Below, one piece after another: positions 16,805-26,337 of a DNA stretch of 64,000 nucleotides. Below the pieces are notes generated by a model. That model was not told the origin of the DNA. It did not search any database and worked only from the letters and a program-made list of their open reading frames with translations. Source of the DNA: Spirochaetota bacterium. GTDB taxonomy: Bacteria; Spirochaetota; UBA4802; JAGODF01. The position numbers and the translations under genes were made by a program. The stretch is taken from the NCBI GenBank assembly GCA_029974015.1, contig JARKUF010000013.1:18537-82536 (forward strand), written 5' to 3'. The stretch's first letter is position 1. The number at the start of each line of letters is the position of its first letter.

Positions 16805-17458
16805 TTACAGGTTTTTCTTTTCGCCGCCCGGCCAGAGAATGGTGTGGACCTGGATGTTTATTCTGGCCCTTATATCGTCCATGAGGACCATCTCGGCGAG
16901 CTCTCCCGGGTCAATGGTCCCCTTGGCCGGCGAAATATTCACCACAACGCCATTGTGGATATCCCCTCCGTTTTTTTCAATAAAATTACGGAGGAAGATA
17001 TAATCCTTCCTGTCAGCAACGATGAATTTAAGCTCGTCCCCCGGGCGCAAAAACCGGAGGTTTTCCATTACGAAAGATGCTTCCTCTCCGCTTGAAGGGG
17101 GTTTTACGTCCACGATTTTTCGCGCCTCACGGGGGAGAACCGACAATGGAAGGCTTCCATTGGTTTCAACTTGAACGATGTATCCCTGTTTGATGAGGGC
17201 AGAAACGAGGGCCGGGGTCTCAACCTGGCAGAGCGGTTCACCGCCCGTCACAGTCACATGATCAAAATACCCCGCCGATGAGGCACGGGCGAGAATATCG
17301 CCAATTTCCATGTCCGTGCCCCCCTCCCGGGCGTAGGCGGTGTCGCACCAGGTGCAGTTCAGATTGCAGCCTGCGAGGCGAATGAAGAGGGAGGGAAAAC
17401 CAGCCCGGGTCGTTTCGCCCTGGATTGAACGGAATATTTCGTGTACTCTCAAAGCCAT
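16805..17458 (-). CDS. queE: 7-carboxy-7-deazaguanine synthase
   Basis: A 217-residue radical SAM enzyme of preQ0/queuosine synthesis. It has SIQGETTRAGFPSLFIRLAG (about residues 11-30) and the cluster motif CNLNCTWCDT (CX3CX2C), then VTVTGGEPL and IVQVETNGSLP. It converts 6-carboxytetrahydropterin to CDG. The start at 17458 is chosen because AGAGGACC lies just before it; the ATG at 17473 lacks an SD. QueC, QueD and QueF are not in the window. The next gene downstream (16785) is another radical SAM protein 19 bp away. Confidence 0.9.
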   Translation of the reverse strand: MALRVHEIFRSIQGETTRAGFPSLFIRLAGCNLNCTWCDTAYAREGGTDMEIGDILARASSAGYFDHVTVTGGEPLCQVETPALVSALIKQGYIVQVETNGSLPLSVLPREARKIVDVKPPSSGEEASFVMENLRFLRPGDELKFIVADRKDYIFLRNFIEKNGGDIHNGVVVNISPAKGTIDPGELAEMVLMDDIRARINIQVHTILWPGGEKKNL

Positions 17459-17480
17459 ACGGTCCTCTTTCATAAGGGAA

Positions 17481-17600
17481 GCTCTAAAAATTAAGGGCAG
17501 TCACAAAAACTCATGTGGGACCTCAAAAAAATATATTTTGAGAGGCCCCATAAATTGTAACTGCAGACGGAAAAACCCAATTATTAGAAGTTGCCATATC
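17481..17600. repeat. Dispersed palindromic element, copy 2
   Basis: It fills part of the 322-bp gap between queE and dus. It holds CCTCAAAAAAATATATTTTG, then CCCCATAAATTGTAACTG, then GGAAAAACCCAATTATTAG and AGAAGTTGCC. The last block is the reverse complement of the GGCAACTTCT end seen at 24374. The CCGCCCGCC core is reduced to GACGGAAAAACC. The remaining 180 bp before dus contain no ORF that I can support. Confidence 0.55.
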
Positions 17601-17780
17601 ACTATATGGGAAGCCCGGCTTTTTGGCAGTCAATAAAATCAGGATTTTCAGACAGTAATAAACCTGTTTTCCCCATGAGGTTTTTCAATAACAATACCTG
17701 CTTGTGCGATAGAAAAATCGATGACAGCGGAAATCGGATGAGGTCCTACTGTCACCATGAAGGTTAGGGCGGCATAAAAA

Positions 17781-18725
17781 ATGATATCCGTAAAAGGGCT
17801 CTCCCCGGACGGGGAACTCATTCTGGCCCCCATGGCGGGATACACCGACATGGTGTTCCGGGCCATTGCGCGCCGACATGGGGCGGCCCTCACGATGACC
17901 GAGCTTATCAGCGCAGAGGGTATTGTGCGGAACAATAAAAAAACCCGAAAACTCATGGAGTTCACCGACTCCGAGAGGCCGCTGGGCATTCAGATCTTCG
18001 GAAACAGCCCCGGGGTGATGGGGGAAGCGGCGCGGGCAGTGGAAAGCCTGGGGCCCGATTTCATCGATATCAACCTGGGATGCTGTTCCCAGAAAATCTG
18101 TTCAGGCGGCATGGGGGCCGCCCTTTTGAAAGACCCGCCCGCCCTGGGGAGGATCGTCGAAAGCGTGGTGCGGGCGACGTCCCTTCCGGTCTCCGCGAAA
18201 ATACGCATTGGATGGGATTTTTCGTCGCGAAACTATCGGGACGTAGTCTCTGCCTTAGAGGACGCCGGCGTGGACTTTATTTCTGTCCATGGCCGTACCC
18301 GGAGCCAGATGTACTCCGGCCGGGCCGACTGGGACATCATCGCGGAAATTGCCCGCAGCTTCAGACTTCCAATTGTGGGTAACGGCGATATCATAAGCCA
18401 CAACGAGGCCCTGTCGAGGCTTGCGGAATCCGGCTGCGCCGCCGTCATGGTGGGGCGGGGGGCTGTGGGAAATCCCTGGATTTTTTCCGGCGGCATTCCC
18501 TCTTTCTCCGAGGTGGCGGGGCAGGTGAAGGAGCACATGGAGGCCATGATTGGGCGCTATGGGGAGTATGGCATCATTCTCATGAGAAAGCACCTGGTGA
18601 AGTACATTCACGGGTTCCACAACGCCGCGAAGGCGAGGACGGCCCTCCTCCGGTCCACAGAGAAGGAGGAGATAGAAGCGATACTTGACGGCCTCGTGGA
18701 GATGGATGGGGCAAATAAAGTTTGA
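17781..18725 (+). CDS. dus: tRNA-dihydrouridine synthase
   Basis: A 314-residue flavoenzyme that reduces uridine in the tRNA D-loop. Family motifs present are LAPMAGYTDMVFRAIARRHG (residues 15-34), the LGIQIFGNSP strand, DINLGCCSQKICSGGMGAAL with the catalytic-site Cys (about 95-114), KIRIGWD, VHGRTRSQMYSG and VGNGDIIS. The usual GCP reads GCC here. It resembles the DusB branch. The 3' end is followed by 176 bp before aroQ. Confidence 0.9.
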   Translation: MISVKGLSPDGELILAPMAGYTDMVFRAIARRHGAALTMTELISAEGIVRNNKKTRKLMEFTDSERPLGIQIFGNSPGVMGEAARAVESLGPDFIDINLGCCSQKICSGGMGAALLKDPPALGRIVESVVRATSLPVSAKIRIGWDFSSRNYRDVVSALEDAGVDFISVHGRTRSQMYSGRADWDIIAEIARSFRLPIVGNGDIISHNEALSRLAESGCAAVMVGRGAVGNPWIFSGGIPSFSEVAGQVKEHMEAMIGRYGEYGIILMRKHLVKYIHGFHNAAKARTALLRSTEKEEIEAILDGLVEMDGANKV

Positions 18726-18901
18726 CAGCGAACGCGTAAAAGTATACAGGAAACGCCTGATGCGTTTTGTTGAAGACGCATTCTCTGAGAGGGCGCGGGG
18801 CTTTTTGGAATGGAAACGGCCATGCAAGGGCGCGGGCTTTCCCATCCACCGCATTGCAGAGCCTCAGTCGGTTTATCCGGTGCAGAAAAGGGAGACACTC
18901 T

Positions 18902-19363
18902 ATGACGACACCTTTCACCATCCTGGTTATTCACGGCCCCAACCTAAATCTTTTAGGGAAGCGTGAGCCCGACATTTACGGGCACCGTACTCTGGAAAAT
19001 ATCAACCTCATGATTTATGAACGCTCCCGGAGCATGGGCGTCGATGTTAAAATATTCCAGTCCAACACCGAGGGCGCCATCATCGACTTCATCCAGGAGA
19101 ACATGGAAGCTTCGGGGATCATTATAAACCCGGGGGCCTATACGCACACCTCCGTGGCCCTCCGGGACGCTATCGCCTCAGTAAACCTTCCCGCCGTGGA
19201 GGTCCACCTTTCAAACATCCACGCCCGGGAGGAGTTCCGCCGTGAGTCCCTCATCGCCCCGGTGTGCCTGGGGCAGATCTGCGGATTCGGGGCCAATTCC
19301 TATATCCTGGGACTCGAAGCGATCAAGGCTTTCCTCTTGGAGCAGATAGATAGGCGGCGTTAG
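18902..19363 (+). CDS. aroQ: Type II 3-dehydroquinate dehydratase
   Basis: A 153-residue type II dehydroquinase of the shikimate pathway. It has the N-terminal [21 protein letters not shown] signature (residues about 7-27, with [13 protein letters not shown] and KREPDIYG). Then come [20 protein letters not shown] with the catalytic [10 protein letters not shown], and [15 protein letters not shown]. The frame extends upstream to 18767, but the SD AAGGGAG before ATG 18902 and family length fix the start. It converges with pgk (98-bp gap). Confidence 0.95.
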   Translation: MTTPFTILVIHGPNLNLLGKREPDIYGHRTLENINLMIYERSRSMGVDVKIFQSNTEGAIIDFIQENMEASGIIINPGAYTHTSVALRDAIASVNLPAVEVHLSNIHAREEFRRESLIAPVCLGQICGFGANSYILGLEAIKAFLLEQIDRRR

Positions 19364-19461
19364 CGAAGCGAGTGCAAGATATTCCGAGCATGGCGCCGCC
19401 CGCGTATCCGCTGTCGGGGCCATGCGCGGGAAGACCGTACAATTTGCCGGGTTTTTCCCTT

Positions 19462-20646
19462 TTAACGGTCCAGAGCGGCGATAGCCGGAAGGGCCTTCCC
19501 TTCCAGAAGTTCCAGGAATGCGCCGCCTCCCGTGGAGATGTAGGTGATCCTGTCCGCAAGATTGAGCTGGTTTACAGCGGTCACGCTGTCGCCGCCTCCC
19601 ACGATGCTAAGGCGCCCCTCGGCGCCGATGGCGCGCCCCACCTCCAAGGTCCCCTTCGCAAAGGAGGGCATCTCGAAGGCCCCCATGGGGCCGTTCCATA
19701 CCACGGTTTTCGCCTTCGATACGGCTTCGTTGAAAAGCCGTATCGTTTCGGGGCCTATGTCGAGGCCGATCATGTCGTCGGGCATGTTTTCGATGCCTAT
19801 TACTTTGTGCGGCGAATCGTCTTTAAACTCCGCCGCCGCCACAACGTCCACCGGAAGGAGCACCGACACCTTTTTCGCCGCCGCCTTTTCCATGATGGCC
19901 TTCGCGGTGTTGATGTGGTCCGCCTCCAGGAGGGATTTTCCGATGTTGTAGCCTTTCGCCTTCAGGAAGGTGAAGGCCATGCCGCCGCCAATGATCAGGT
20001 AGTCAACCCTGTTGATGATGTTTTCCAGAACCTGTATTTTAGTGGACACCTTGGCCCCGCCTATCACCACCGCCAGGGGCCGCTCCGGTGACCCCAGGGC
20101 TTTGTTGAAATACTCTATTTCTTTCTCAAGGAGAAAGCCCGCCGCCTTGTCTTTAATGTGTTTCGTGATTGCGTCGTTCGACGCATGGCCCCTGTGGGCG
20201 GCGGCAAAGGCGTCGTCCACGTAGACATCGCCGAGGCCCGCCAGAAGTTTTCCGAAGGCGTCGTCGTTCTTTTCCTCTTCGGGGTAGAAACGTATGTTTT
20301 CAAGGAGCGCCACGTCTCCCGGTTTCATTGCGTCGATTTTCTTCGAGACTTCGGCGCCGATGGGGTCGTCGATGAAAAGGACCTCCTTGCCGAGAAGTTC
20401 CGCGAGGCGCTTCGCCACGGGGCCCAGGCTCATTTCGGGGACACGTTTTCCTTTCGGCCTTCCTAAATGGGAGATAAGGACGACTTTCGCGCTTCTGTCG
20501 GTGCAGTAGTTGATCGTCGGGAGCGTCTCGGCGATCCTCGTGTCGTCGGTGATCTTCATCGATGAGTCGTAGGGGACATTGTAGTCGACGCGAATCAGGG
20601 CTTTTTTCCCTTCCAGCTCAAGCTGGTTTAAATATTTGATGGCCAT
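19462..20646 (-). CDS. pgk: Phosphoglycerate kinase
   Basis: A 394-residue glycolytic kinase. The signature KALIRVDYNVPYDSS (about 14-28) has Tyr where Phe is common. It is followed by LISHLGRPKG, the transition GGAKVSTKIQVLENI hinge region, VVWNGPMGAFEMP and the C-terminal IVGGGDSVTAVNQL nucleotide loop. The SD AGAGGTG precedes the ATG. No gapA or tpi gene adjoins it. It is flanked upstream by a repeat copy and tatC. Confidence 0.96.
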   Translation of the reverse strand: MAIKYLNQLELEGKKALIRVDYNVPYDSSMKITDDTRIAETLPTINYCTDRSAKVVLISHLGRPKGKRVPEMSLGPVAKRLAELLGKEVLFIDDPIGAEVSKKIDAMKPGDVALLENIRFYPEEEKNDDAFGKLLAGLGDVYVDDAFAAAHRGHASNDAITKHIKDKAAGFLLEKEIEYFNKALGSPERPLAVVIGGAKVSTKIQVLENIINRVDYLIIGGGMAFTFLKAKGYNIGKSLLEADHINTAKAIMEKAAAKKVSVLLPVDVVAAAEFKDDSPHKVIGIENMPDDMIGLDIGPETIRLFNEAVSKAKTVVWNGPMGAFEMPSFAKGTLEVGRAIGAEGRLSIVGGGDSVTAVNQLNLADRITYISTGGGAFLELLEGKALPAIAALDR

Positions 20647-20675
20647 GGCGCACCTCTTGTTTCGTAAAATAATCT

Positions 20676-20735
20676 GGCAACCTCTAACATAGCTATTGTG
20701 ATTGCCCTTAATTTTTAGTGGTTCTCATATTTTTA
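20676..20735. repeat. Dispersed palindromic element, copy 3 (short)
   Basis: Between tatC and pgk. It contains GGCAACCTCTAA (20686-20697) and ATTGTGATTGCCCTTAATTT. The first matches the ends at 22165 and 24374 and the second matches the right end at 53384. The GC-rich core is absent. Confidence 0.5.
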
Positions 20736-20783
20736 AGAAGGGCCGATAAAACATCGCTTAACAAAGCGGGCCCGTCAAGACAT

Positions 20784-21863
20784 TTACGCTCCCTCCGCCA
20801 GTTCTTTTTTCCTTTTATTGCGCACGATTATCTTGCTAATCAGGATCGACAGCTCATAAAGCACCATGAGAGGCAGTGCCAACATCGCCTGGCTCAGGGG
20901 GTCCGGTCCGGGGCTCGCCACGGCGGCGATGATCCATATAACCACGATGGCGTATTTCCGCTTCCCGGTGAGAAACGCGGGGCTAATGATCCCAAGCTTA
21001 GTCAGAAGGAGCATGATGATGGGGAGTTCGAACACTGCGCCAAGGATGAGCGAGGTCATGACAAAAAAATTGAAATACTCCGTGGCGTTGTTGGTGATGA
21101 GCATTTCCTCGGGCGCGAAGGCCATGAGGGCGATGACCGCCACGGGGAGGAAAAAAAAGGTGAAGGCCGTGCCTGCGTAAAATAAAAACACCGACGAACC
21201 CAGGGAAAGGCGGATAGTGTTGCGGTCGTTTCTGTTGACGGCAGGCTCCACGTACTTCCATATCTGGTACACCACCAGGGGGAGGCATAGGAGAAGGGAG
21301 ACGAATAGGGACGCCTTGAGGCGCAGAGTGAACCCTTCGAAGAGGGTAAAGAGGTTGAGCTTTTGACCCGATGCAGTGAAGGGTTTTGTGATAAGCGCAA
21401 TAAGGTGGTCTGAAAATCCGAACGCCACGAGCATGAGAACGAGGATAGCGCCTAGAACCACCAGGAGCCTGGAACGCATTTCGTTCAGGTGGTCAACCAG
21501 GGACATGGGATTGTCGCCGCGCTCAAGGGCCGCCGGGTCCGGGGAGGATTCTTCAATCTCGCCTTTTTCTTCCTCCATCATCATGTCGATGAGGTTCCGG
21601 TTCCCGCCTTTTTTCCCGAGCGGTTCCCTGCCGGAGGAGGTTTTCGGGGAGGGTGTCCCGGGCCCCGGGAGTTCTCCGGTTGGGACTGTGGGGGAAGGCG
21701 GTGCCGGATCTTTCTTCGGAGGAAGTTTCGGCTTGGCCGCTTTGGAGGTGGATGGCCGTTTTACCGATTTTTTTACGGTCCCGGACGCTTCAGGCTTCCG
21801 GGCAGCGGTTTTTTTCTTGCGTGGCGCCGGTTTTTCGGCGGGACTTTTTTTCTTTTCTGCCAA
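20784..21863 (-). CDS. tatC: Sec-independent translocase TatC with long N-terminal extension
   Basis: A 359-residue protein; residues about 120-350 are TatC. MSLVDHLNEMRSRLLVVLGA is the cytoplasmic signal-recognition region with the conserved Glu. The PLVVYQIWKYVEPAV loop and six membrane helices follow. TatC with TatA/B moves folded proteins, often cofactor-bearing, across the inner membrane. The first 115 residues are a Lys/Pro/Ser-rich low-complexity tail (KKKTAARKPEASGTVKKSVK) that is absent from typical TatC. The start is a TTG at 21863 supported by GAGGGAGA seven bases before it. No tatA or tatB gene is adjacent. Confidence 0.9.
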   Translation of the reverse strand: MAEKKKSPAEKPAPRKKKTAARKPEASGTVKKSVKRPSTSKAAKPKLPPKKDPAPPSPTVPTGELPGPGTPSPKTSSGREPLGKKGGNRNLIDMMMEEEKGEIEESSPDPAALERGDNPMSLVDHLNEMRSRLLVVLGAILVLMLVAFGFSDHLIALITKPFTASGQKLNLFTLFEGFTLRLKASLFVSLLLCLPLVVYQIWKYVEPAVNRNDRNTIRLSLGSSVFLFYAGTAFTFFFLPVAVIALMAFAPEEMLITNNATEYFNFFVMTSLILGAVFELPIIMLLLTKLGIISPAFLTGKRKYAIVVIWIIAAVASPGPDPLSQAMLALPLMVLYELSILISKIIVRNKRKKELAEGA

Positions 21864-22000
21864 TACGTATCTCCCTCAGGGCAATGCTCCGGGCGTTCCG
21901 GCCGGGACGCGTATGTGATCGATAGCAGGAAACAAAGCCTTGCCTGTCAAGCATATTAGGATTTCATCATTTCGGGCGCATAAAAAAAATACTTTTTCAA

Positions 22001-22055
22001 AATTATGGTTTACCCGCCCGCCTTTGGCGGACGGAAAGATTTTAATTACATATTT
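22001..22055. repeat. Dispersed palindromic element, copy 4a
   Basis: AATTATGGTTTACCCGCCCG CCTTTGGCGGACGG is the core hairpin, followed by AAAGATTTTAATTAC. The left and right arms CCGCC(CGCC)/GGCGGACGG pair around TTT. It lies in the 375-bp gap (21864-22238) between the divergent tatC and sensor kinase genes; the gap holds this copy, copy 4b and AT-rich DNA, with no ORF that I can support. Confidence 0.6.
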
Positions 22056-22163
22056 TCCAATAGACGTCGTTTTTAGCTTGATTTTTCGGAAATATCGGCG
22101 CAGATATTATATGTGTCGGCAAAATTCAAGTCCCAAGTTTGCCGGTAGTTGCTATTTATGGTT

Positions 22164-22212
22164 AGGCAACCTCTAATAATTATGCTTTCCCGCCCGCCGA
22201 AGAACCGACGGA
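22164..22212. repeat. Dispersed palindromic element, copy 4b
   Basis: GGCAACCTCTAATAATTATG is followed by CTTTCCCGCCCGCCGAAGAA and CCGACGG. It has the same left end as copies 3 and 5 and the same GC core as the others. It ends about 26 bp before the kinase start codon, so it lies in the leader of that gene. Confidence 0.6.
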
Positions 22213-22238
22213 GAATCAAGGCGGCGTCGTAGTTGTCC

Positions 22239-24236
22239 ATGTCCCCTTATTTGAATGAAACATACAAGAAAATCATCGACGATTCCCTGGACGGTTTTTT
22301 CGTCATGGACCGTCGGTATTGCGTTATCCAGTGCAACAAGTCTTTCCGGGAGATGTTCAATTCCAAATACCCGGAAAGGGAAGTGGCCTGCCTCACGGAC
22401 CTTGTGGAGGGTGAGGCAAGGAGGGCCCTGGAAACCAGGATCGACGACGTCTTCAGACTGGGCAATTCCGATACCGTAGACATCGAGCTGGTGAACCGCA
22501 GCGGAATGTTGAGGTATTACCTGGTGAGCCTCAACCCCCTGGAAGAGCCGGGGGGGGGGCGGGGCGTTTTCGGTTTTCTCAAGGACATTACCGAGATCAA
22601 GCGCCTCCAGCACATGATCGAGAACGAGCGTAATTATAATCGGAGCATAATTGAAACCGTGAATCTCGGTTTCGCGCTTGTGGACGATCAAAACGAATAT
22701 TTAGACTACAACAGGGCCTATCTGGGCATCCTCGGAAGGGAGGAGTACGACCTGGTAGGGCGGACCTTCCATGACTTCACCGTAGACCGATACCGTGACC
22801 TGCAGGAACGGATTATGGAGGAATTGCAACGATCAGGGACTTCCGTGAGCTTTGAGAAAGAATTTCTCAGGAAGGACGGTTCGAAGGTCCCCGTAGTGGT
22901 GACTATGTCGCGCCTGCTTGATAAAAACGCCAAGCCTATCGGCAACTTTGCCTTCATTAAGGACATCTCCGACCGGAAGCGGATTGAGCGCGAGCTGATC
23001 GAAAAAAGCGAGCGCACCGTCCGCCTCATCAATCTTTACACTGTCGTGTCCGCGAAACTTCTCAATTCCGGGGCCATACGGGACGTATACGTCATCGTCT
23101 CCGATGCGGCCATGGAGATCGTCTATCCCTCGGCGGTGGAAATTTTCGCCTGGGGGCGCCGGGGCTTCCGCAGCGTCTACACGAGGAACACAGAGCCTCG
23201 CCGGGAGACGAACTTCATCAAGGACGCCCAGTGCCCTGTGATCTCGAAGATGCAGGAGGACTTAAGCCCGCTTTTTGTATCGGACGCAAAGGCGGAGCTC
23301 ACCTCGAAAGATTTCAGGTTTTTCCCCGGACTCAAGAAAAACGCCTCTGCGATTTTCGTGCCTGTAAACATGAAAGGCGCCGTGGGAGGCTTCATGGTGC
23401 TCTCCTTCAGCTCCGTGCTGGCGGAATTGGACGATGCGGTCCTGAAACTTCTCACCGGGATCGCAAACCTCGCTTCAATCACCATTGAGAAGCTGCTTTC
23501 GCAACGCGAACAGACGGCCATGCAGAATGCCCTCGACAGATCCGAGCGCCTCACCGCTATGGGACGCATTATCGCCGGGGTGGCCCATGAGATCAACAAT
23601 CCCCTCTCCATCATCCAGTTCGATCTGGACGATCTTAAGAACATGATCGCGGCCCGGGGAGAGGCGCCCGAGGAGTTCCATGGCATCCTCGGGTCCATCC
23701 AGGAGGAAATTGACCGGATGTCCGGTATAGTGGGCCAACTGAAGGATTTTTCGAAGCCTGAAGAAAAGAGCGATGAGAAAGTCCTCGTCGACGAGGTGAT
23801 AAAAACCTATCCCTTGAAAATCGTCATAAAGAACATTAAAAAGAAGGGGGTTTCGGTGAAAACATGTCTCGCTGGCGGGGACCGACATGTCAGTATATCA
23901 AAAAACCACCTGATCCAGGTCTTGATGAACCTTATCAACAATGCCGAGGACGCGGTTGGAGGCCTTGACAGGGGGGAAATCGTGATTGAAACGAGGATTG
24001 AAGACCGCAACGGCGCCCATCTCGCGGTGGCGGTTAGGGACAATGGCGCCGGAATCGAGGCCGATGATTTGTCCCGGGTTTTCGAGCCTTTCTTCACCAC
24101 TAAAAAGAGCGAGGGAACGGGGCTGGGACTGTCGATATCGTACTCTATAGTGAAGGGCTACAATGGGGAGATAGGGGTGCGAAGCTCACGCGGCAGCGGT
24201 TCCGAGTTCACCGTATACCTGCCCCTCGAAAATTAA
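22239..24236 (+). CDS. PAS-PAS-GAF sensor histidine kinase
   Basis: A 665-residue soluble kinase. It has two PAS domains (about 8-120 and 130-250, each closing with KDITEIKR/KDISDRKR), a GAF-like region (about 265-420), then HisKA with His450 (GVAHEINNPLSI) and HATPase motifs NLINNAEDAV, DNGAGIE and GTGLGLS. No membrane helices, so it is a cytoplasmic sensor; PAS or GAF could bind haem, flavin or a small ligand. There is no receiver gene nearby, so it is an orphan. ATG 22239 is preferred to the TTG at 22233. It stands alone between repeat copies. Confidence 0.9.
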   Translation: MSPYLNETYKKIIDDSLDGFFVMDRRYCVIQCNKSFREMFNSKYPEREVACLTDLVEGEARRALETRIDDVFRLGNSDTVDIELVNRSGMLRYYLVSLNPLEEPGGGRGVFGFLKDITEIKRLQHMIENERNYNRSIIETVNLGFALVDDQNEYLDYNRAYLGILGREEYDLVGRTFHDFTVDRYRDLQERIMEELQRSGTSVSFEKEFLRKDGSKVPVVVTMSRLLDKNAKPIGNFAFIKDISDRKRIERELIEKSERTVRLINLYTVVSAKLLNSGAIRDVYVIVSDAAMEIVYPSAVEIFAWGRRGFRSVYTRNTEPRRETNFIKDAQCPVISKMQEDLSPLFVSDAKAELTSKDFRFFPGLKKNASAIFVPVNMKGAVGGFMVLSFSSVLAELDDAVLKLLTGIANLASITIEKLLSQREQTAMQNALDRSERLTAMGRIIAGVAHEINNPLSIIQFDLDDLKNMIAARGEAPEEFHGILGSIQEEIDRMSGIVGQLKDFSKPEEKSDEKVLVDEVIKTYPLKIVIKNIKKKGVSVKTCLAGGDRHVSISKNHLIQVLMNLINNAEDAVGGLDRGEIVIETRIEDRNGAHLAVAVRDNGAGIEADDLSRVFEPFFTTKKSEGTGLGLSISYSIVKGYNGEIGVRSSRGSGSEFTVYLPLEN

Positions 24237-24308
24237 GGGAAAGGATAGTTTTTGTGACCGCTCATATGTTTTTCTTCAGGGTATTTCGCCATTTTTTTCA
24301 TAAGATGA

Positions 24309-24338
24309 TTGACAAGCTCTCGATCCATTATCAATAAT
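24309..24338 (+). promoter_or_regulatory. Sigma-70-type promoter for the first acyl-CoA synthetase gene
   Basis: TTGACA (24309-24314) and AATAAT (24333-24338) are spaced by 18 bp, in the 241-bp gap before the gene at 24478. Confidence 0.5.
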
Positions 24339-24373
24339 ATACCATTCGTGGCAGGTTTCTTTTTTTTAAATTA

Positions 24374-24450
24374 TTGGCAACTTCTAAGAATCAGGTGTTT
24401 CCGCCCGCCTTCAGAAGGCGGGTAAACCTGGTATTTGTGACTGCACTTAT
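24374..24450. repeat. Dispersed palindromic element, copy 5
   Basis: GGCAACTTCTAAGAATCAGG, then TGTTTCCGCCCGCCTTC, then AGAAGGCGGGTAAACCTGG, and TTGTGACTGCAC. The CCGCCTTC/GAAGGCGG arms form the hairpin. It lies in the mRNA leader, between the proposed promoter and the start codon at 24478. Confidence 0.65.
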
Positions 24451-24477
24451 TTTAAAAAAAACATGCTGGAGGAACAG

Positions 24478-26295
24478 ATGTCAAAGTACAAAGAGACTTC
24501 CATGGCCGCCATTTTTCAGAACCAGGTCCAGAAATTCGGCGACAGGGCCTGTGTGATGTATAAAAAGGCCGGGGTGTACACGCCCATCTCCTGGACCGAG
24601 ATGAACACCATGATACGCAGACTCGGCGCCTTCTTGCTTTCCATCGGCATCAAGAAGGGAGACAAAGTCGCCGTCTTCTCGCCCAACCGCTACGAGTGGT
24701 GGGTGGCGGACCAGGCGATCCTCGGGATAGGGGCGGTCAACGTGCCGATCTACGCCACCAATTCCGCAGAGGAAGCCCAGTACGTCCTTGACCATTCCGA
24801 GTCGAAGGCGTGCCTCGTCGCCACGGAGGACCATCTTGCCCGGGTGATGAAAATTAAGAGCAAAGCCAAGAAGCTGAAAACCCTCATCATCTTCGATGAA
24901 CCCGACAAAAAGAAGGCCGGCGTCATCACCCTCGCCGATGCCATGGCCAAAGGGGCCGCCTACAAGGACCAGAAGGCATTTGACAAGAGGATGGGCGCCA
25001 TCAATCTGAAGGATGTGGCCTCCATCATTTACACATCCGGAACAACGGGAAACCCGAAGGGCGTAATGCTCACCCACAGCAACTTCGTGTCCAATGTGAA
25101 GCAGATTATGACGGACTTCGGGCGGTATCTCCAAGATTCGGACATTTTCCTTTCCTTCCTGCCACTCTCCCATTCCCTGGAGCGCACTGCGGGATACTAC
25201 ATGCCGGTCATCATGGGCGCCACGGTGGCCTTCGCCGAGGACGTTTCCACCATGCAGCAGAACCTGACGGAAATCCGCCCCACCATCATGGTAAGCGTGC
25301 CCCGTCTTTACGAAAAGATACACGCAGGCATTCTCGCCAAGGTGGCGGAAGCCCCGGGCTTAAAAAAGAAGCTATTCGGTGCGGCCCTTTCCACAGCGGC
25401 GAAGGCGCTTCCCTATATCTGTGAAGACAGGCCAAAGCCGGGATTTCTCAATTTTAAGTATAATCTTTTCGATAAGCTTATCTATTCCAAGCTCAAGGTC
25501 GCCCTGGGCATGGACCGCATGAAGTTCGCCGTTTCCGGCGGAGGGCCCCTCTCTGTCGGTGATGCCGAGTTTTTCCTCGGGATGGGGGTTGTGGTCCTCG
25601 AAGGCTTCGGTCTCACGGAAACAACGCCGGTGACCAATGTCAACCATCTCGGCGAGATCAAGGCCGGTTCGGTGGGTCGTCCCCTCCCTGACACTATAGT
25701 GAAGATTTCCGATGAAGGTGAAATCCTCATCAAGGGGCCCCAGGTCATGCCGGGATACTACAAAAACCCGCAGGCCACGAAGGAAGTGTTTACTAAGGAC
25801 GGATTTTTCCGCACCGGCGACATTGGAATGATAGACGAGAAGGGGCGCCTGCACATCACGGGACGCATCAAAGACATCATCGTCACGGCCGGGGGCAAGA
25901 ACATTTCGCCCCAGAATATCGAGAACAGCGTGAAGAACTCCAAATTCATCGAGCAGATAGCGGTCATCGGGGACAAGAGGAAGTACCTCTCGGCCCTGGT
26001 GATTCCCGCCTTCGATGAAGTGGAGAAGTGGGCGAAGAAGAACGGATATGCCTTCTCCGATCGCAGGGACCTCCTTGCAAAGGAGGAAGTGAACAGGCTT
26101 ATCGCCGAAGAAATCGACGCGCACACCAAGCATTTCTCCCGGGTGGAGCAAATCCGAAAGTTCACCCTCCTCGACGCCGAATGGACGCAGGCAACGGGGG
26201 AACTCACGCCGACTCTCAAAGTCAAACGGAGGGTCCTTGAAAAGAAATACGCCAACGAGATCGACACCATGTATCCTTCGGGGGTAGGCGACTGA
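24478..26295 (+). CDS. fadD: Long-chain acyl-CoA synthetase (AMP-forming), copy 1
   Basis: A 605-residue ANL-superfamily enzyme that activates fatty acids through an acyl-adenylate. The P-loop motif is IIYTSGTTGNPKGVMLTH (about 182-199), the A5 motif GFGLTETTPVT, and the A8 region FRTGDIGMIDEKGRLHITGR (about 442-461) leads to DIIVTAGGKNISPQNIEN. The catalytic Lys region near the C-terminus is present (ELTPTLKVKRR). ATG 24478 is chosen because GGAGGA lies five bases before it; the ATG at 24463 has no SD. The 600-residue size with the LPLSHSLERTAGYY segment matches the bacterial FadD15-like group. A close paralogue follows at 26570. Confidence 0.93.
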   Translation: MSKYKETSMAAIFQNQVQKFGDRACVMYKKAGVYTPISWTEMNTMIRRLGAFLLSIGIKKGDKVAVFSPNRYEWWVADQAILGIGAVNVPIYATNSAEEAQYVLDHSESKACLVATEDHLARVMKIKSKAKKLKTLIIFDEPDKKKAGVITLADAMAKGAAYKDQKAFDKRMGAINLKDVASIIYTSGTTGNPKGVMLTHSNFVSNVKQIMTDFGRYLQDSDIFLSFLPLSHSLERTAGYYMPVIMGATVAFAEDVSTMQQNLTEIRPTIMVSVPRLYEKIHAGILAKVAEAPGLKKKLFGAALSTAAKALPYICEDRPKPGFLNFKYNLFDKLIYSKLKVALGMDRMKFAVSGGGPLSVGDAEFFLGMGVVVLEGFGLTETTPVTNVNHLGEIKAGSVGRPLPDTIVKISDEGEILIKGPQVMPGYYKNPQATKEVFTKDGFFRTGDIGMIDEKGRLHITGRIKDIIVTAGGKNISPQNIENSVKNSKFIEQIAVIGDKRKYLSALVIPAFDEVEKWAKKNGYAFSDRRDLLAKEEVNRLIAEEIDAHTKHFSRVEQIRKFTLLDAEWTQATGELTPTLKVKRRVLEKKYANEIDTMYPSGVGD

Positions 26296-26337
26296 TTCCC
26301 GCGGCAAATTATTTCAACGACTTTCAACGATGCTGTC

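Noticed and set aside
18706..18966. Open frame between dus and aroQ (about 87 codons)
   Set aside because: It overlaps both neighbours, notably 65 bp of aroQ in another frame, and has no family features.
25372..26307. Long open frame on the minus strand inside the first acyl-CoA synthetase gene
   Set aside because: It is a shadow of a GC-rich gene; composition (Arg/His/Gly/Val-rich) and lack of motifs match other shadows.
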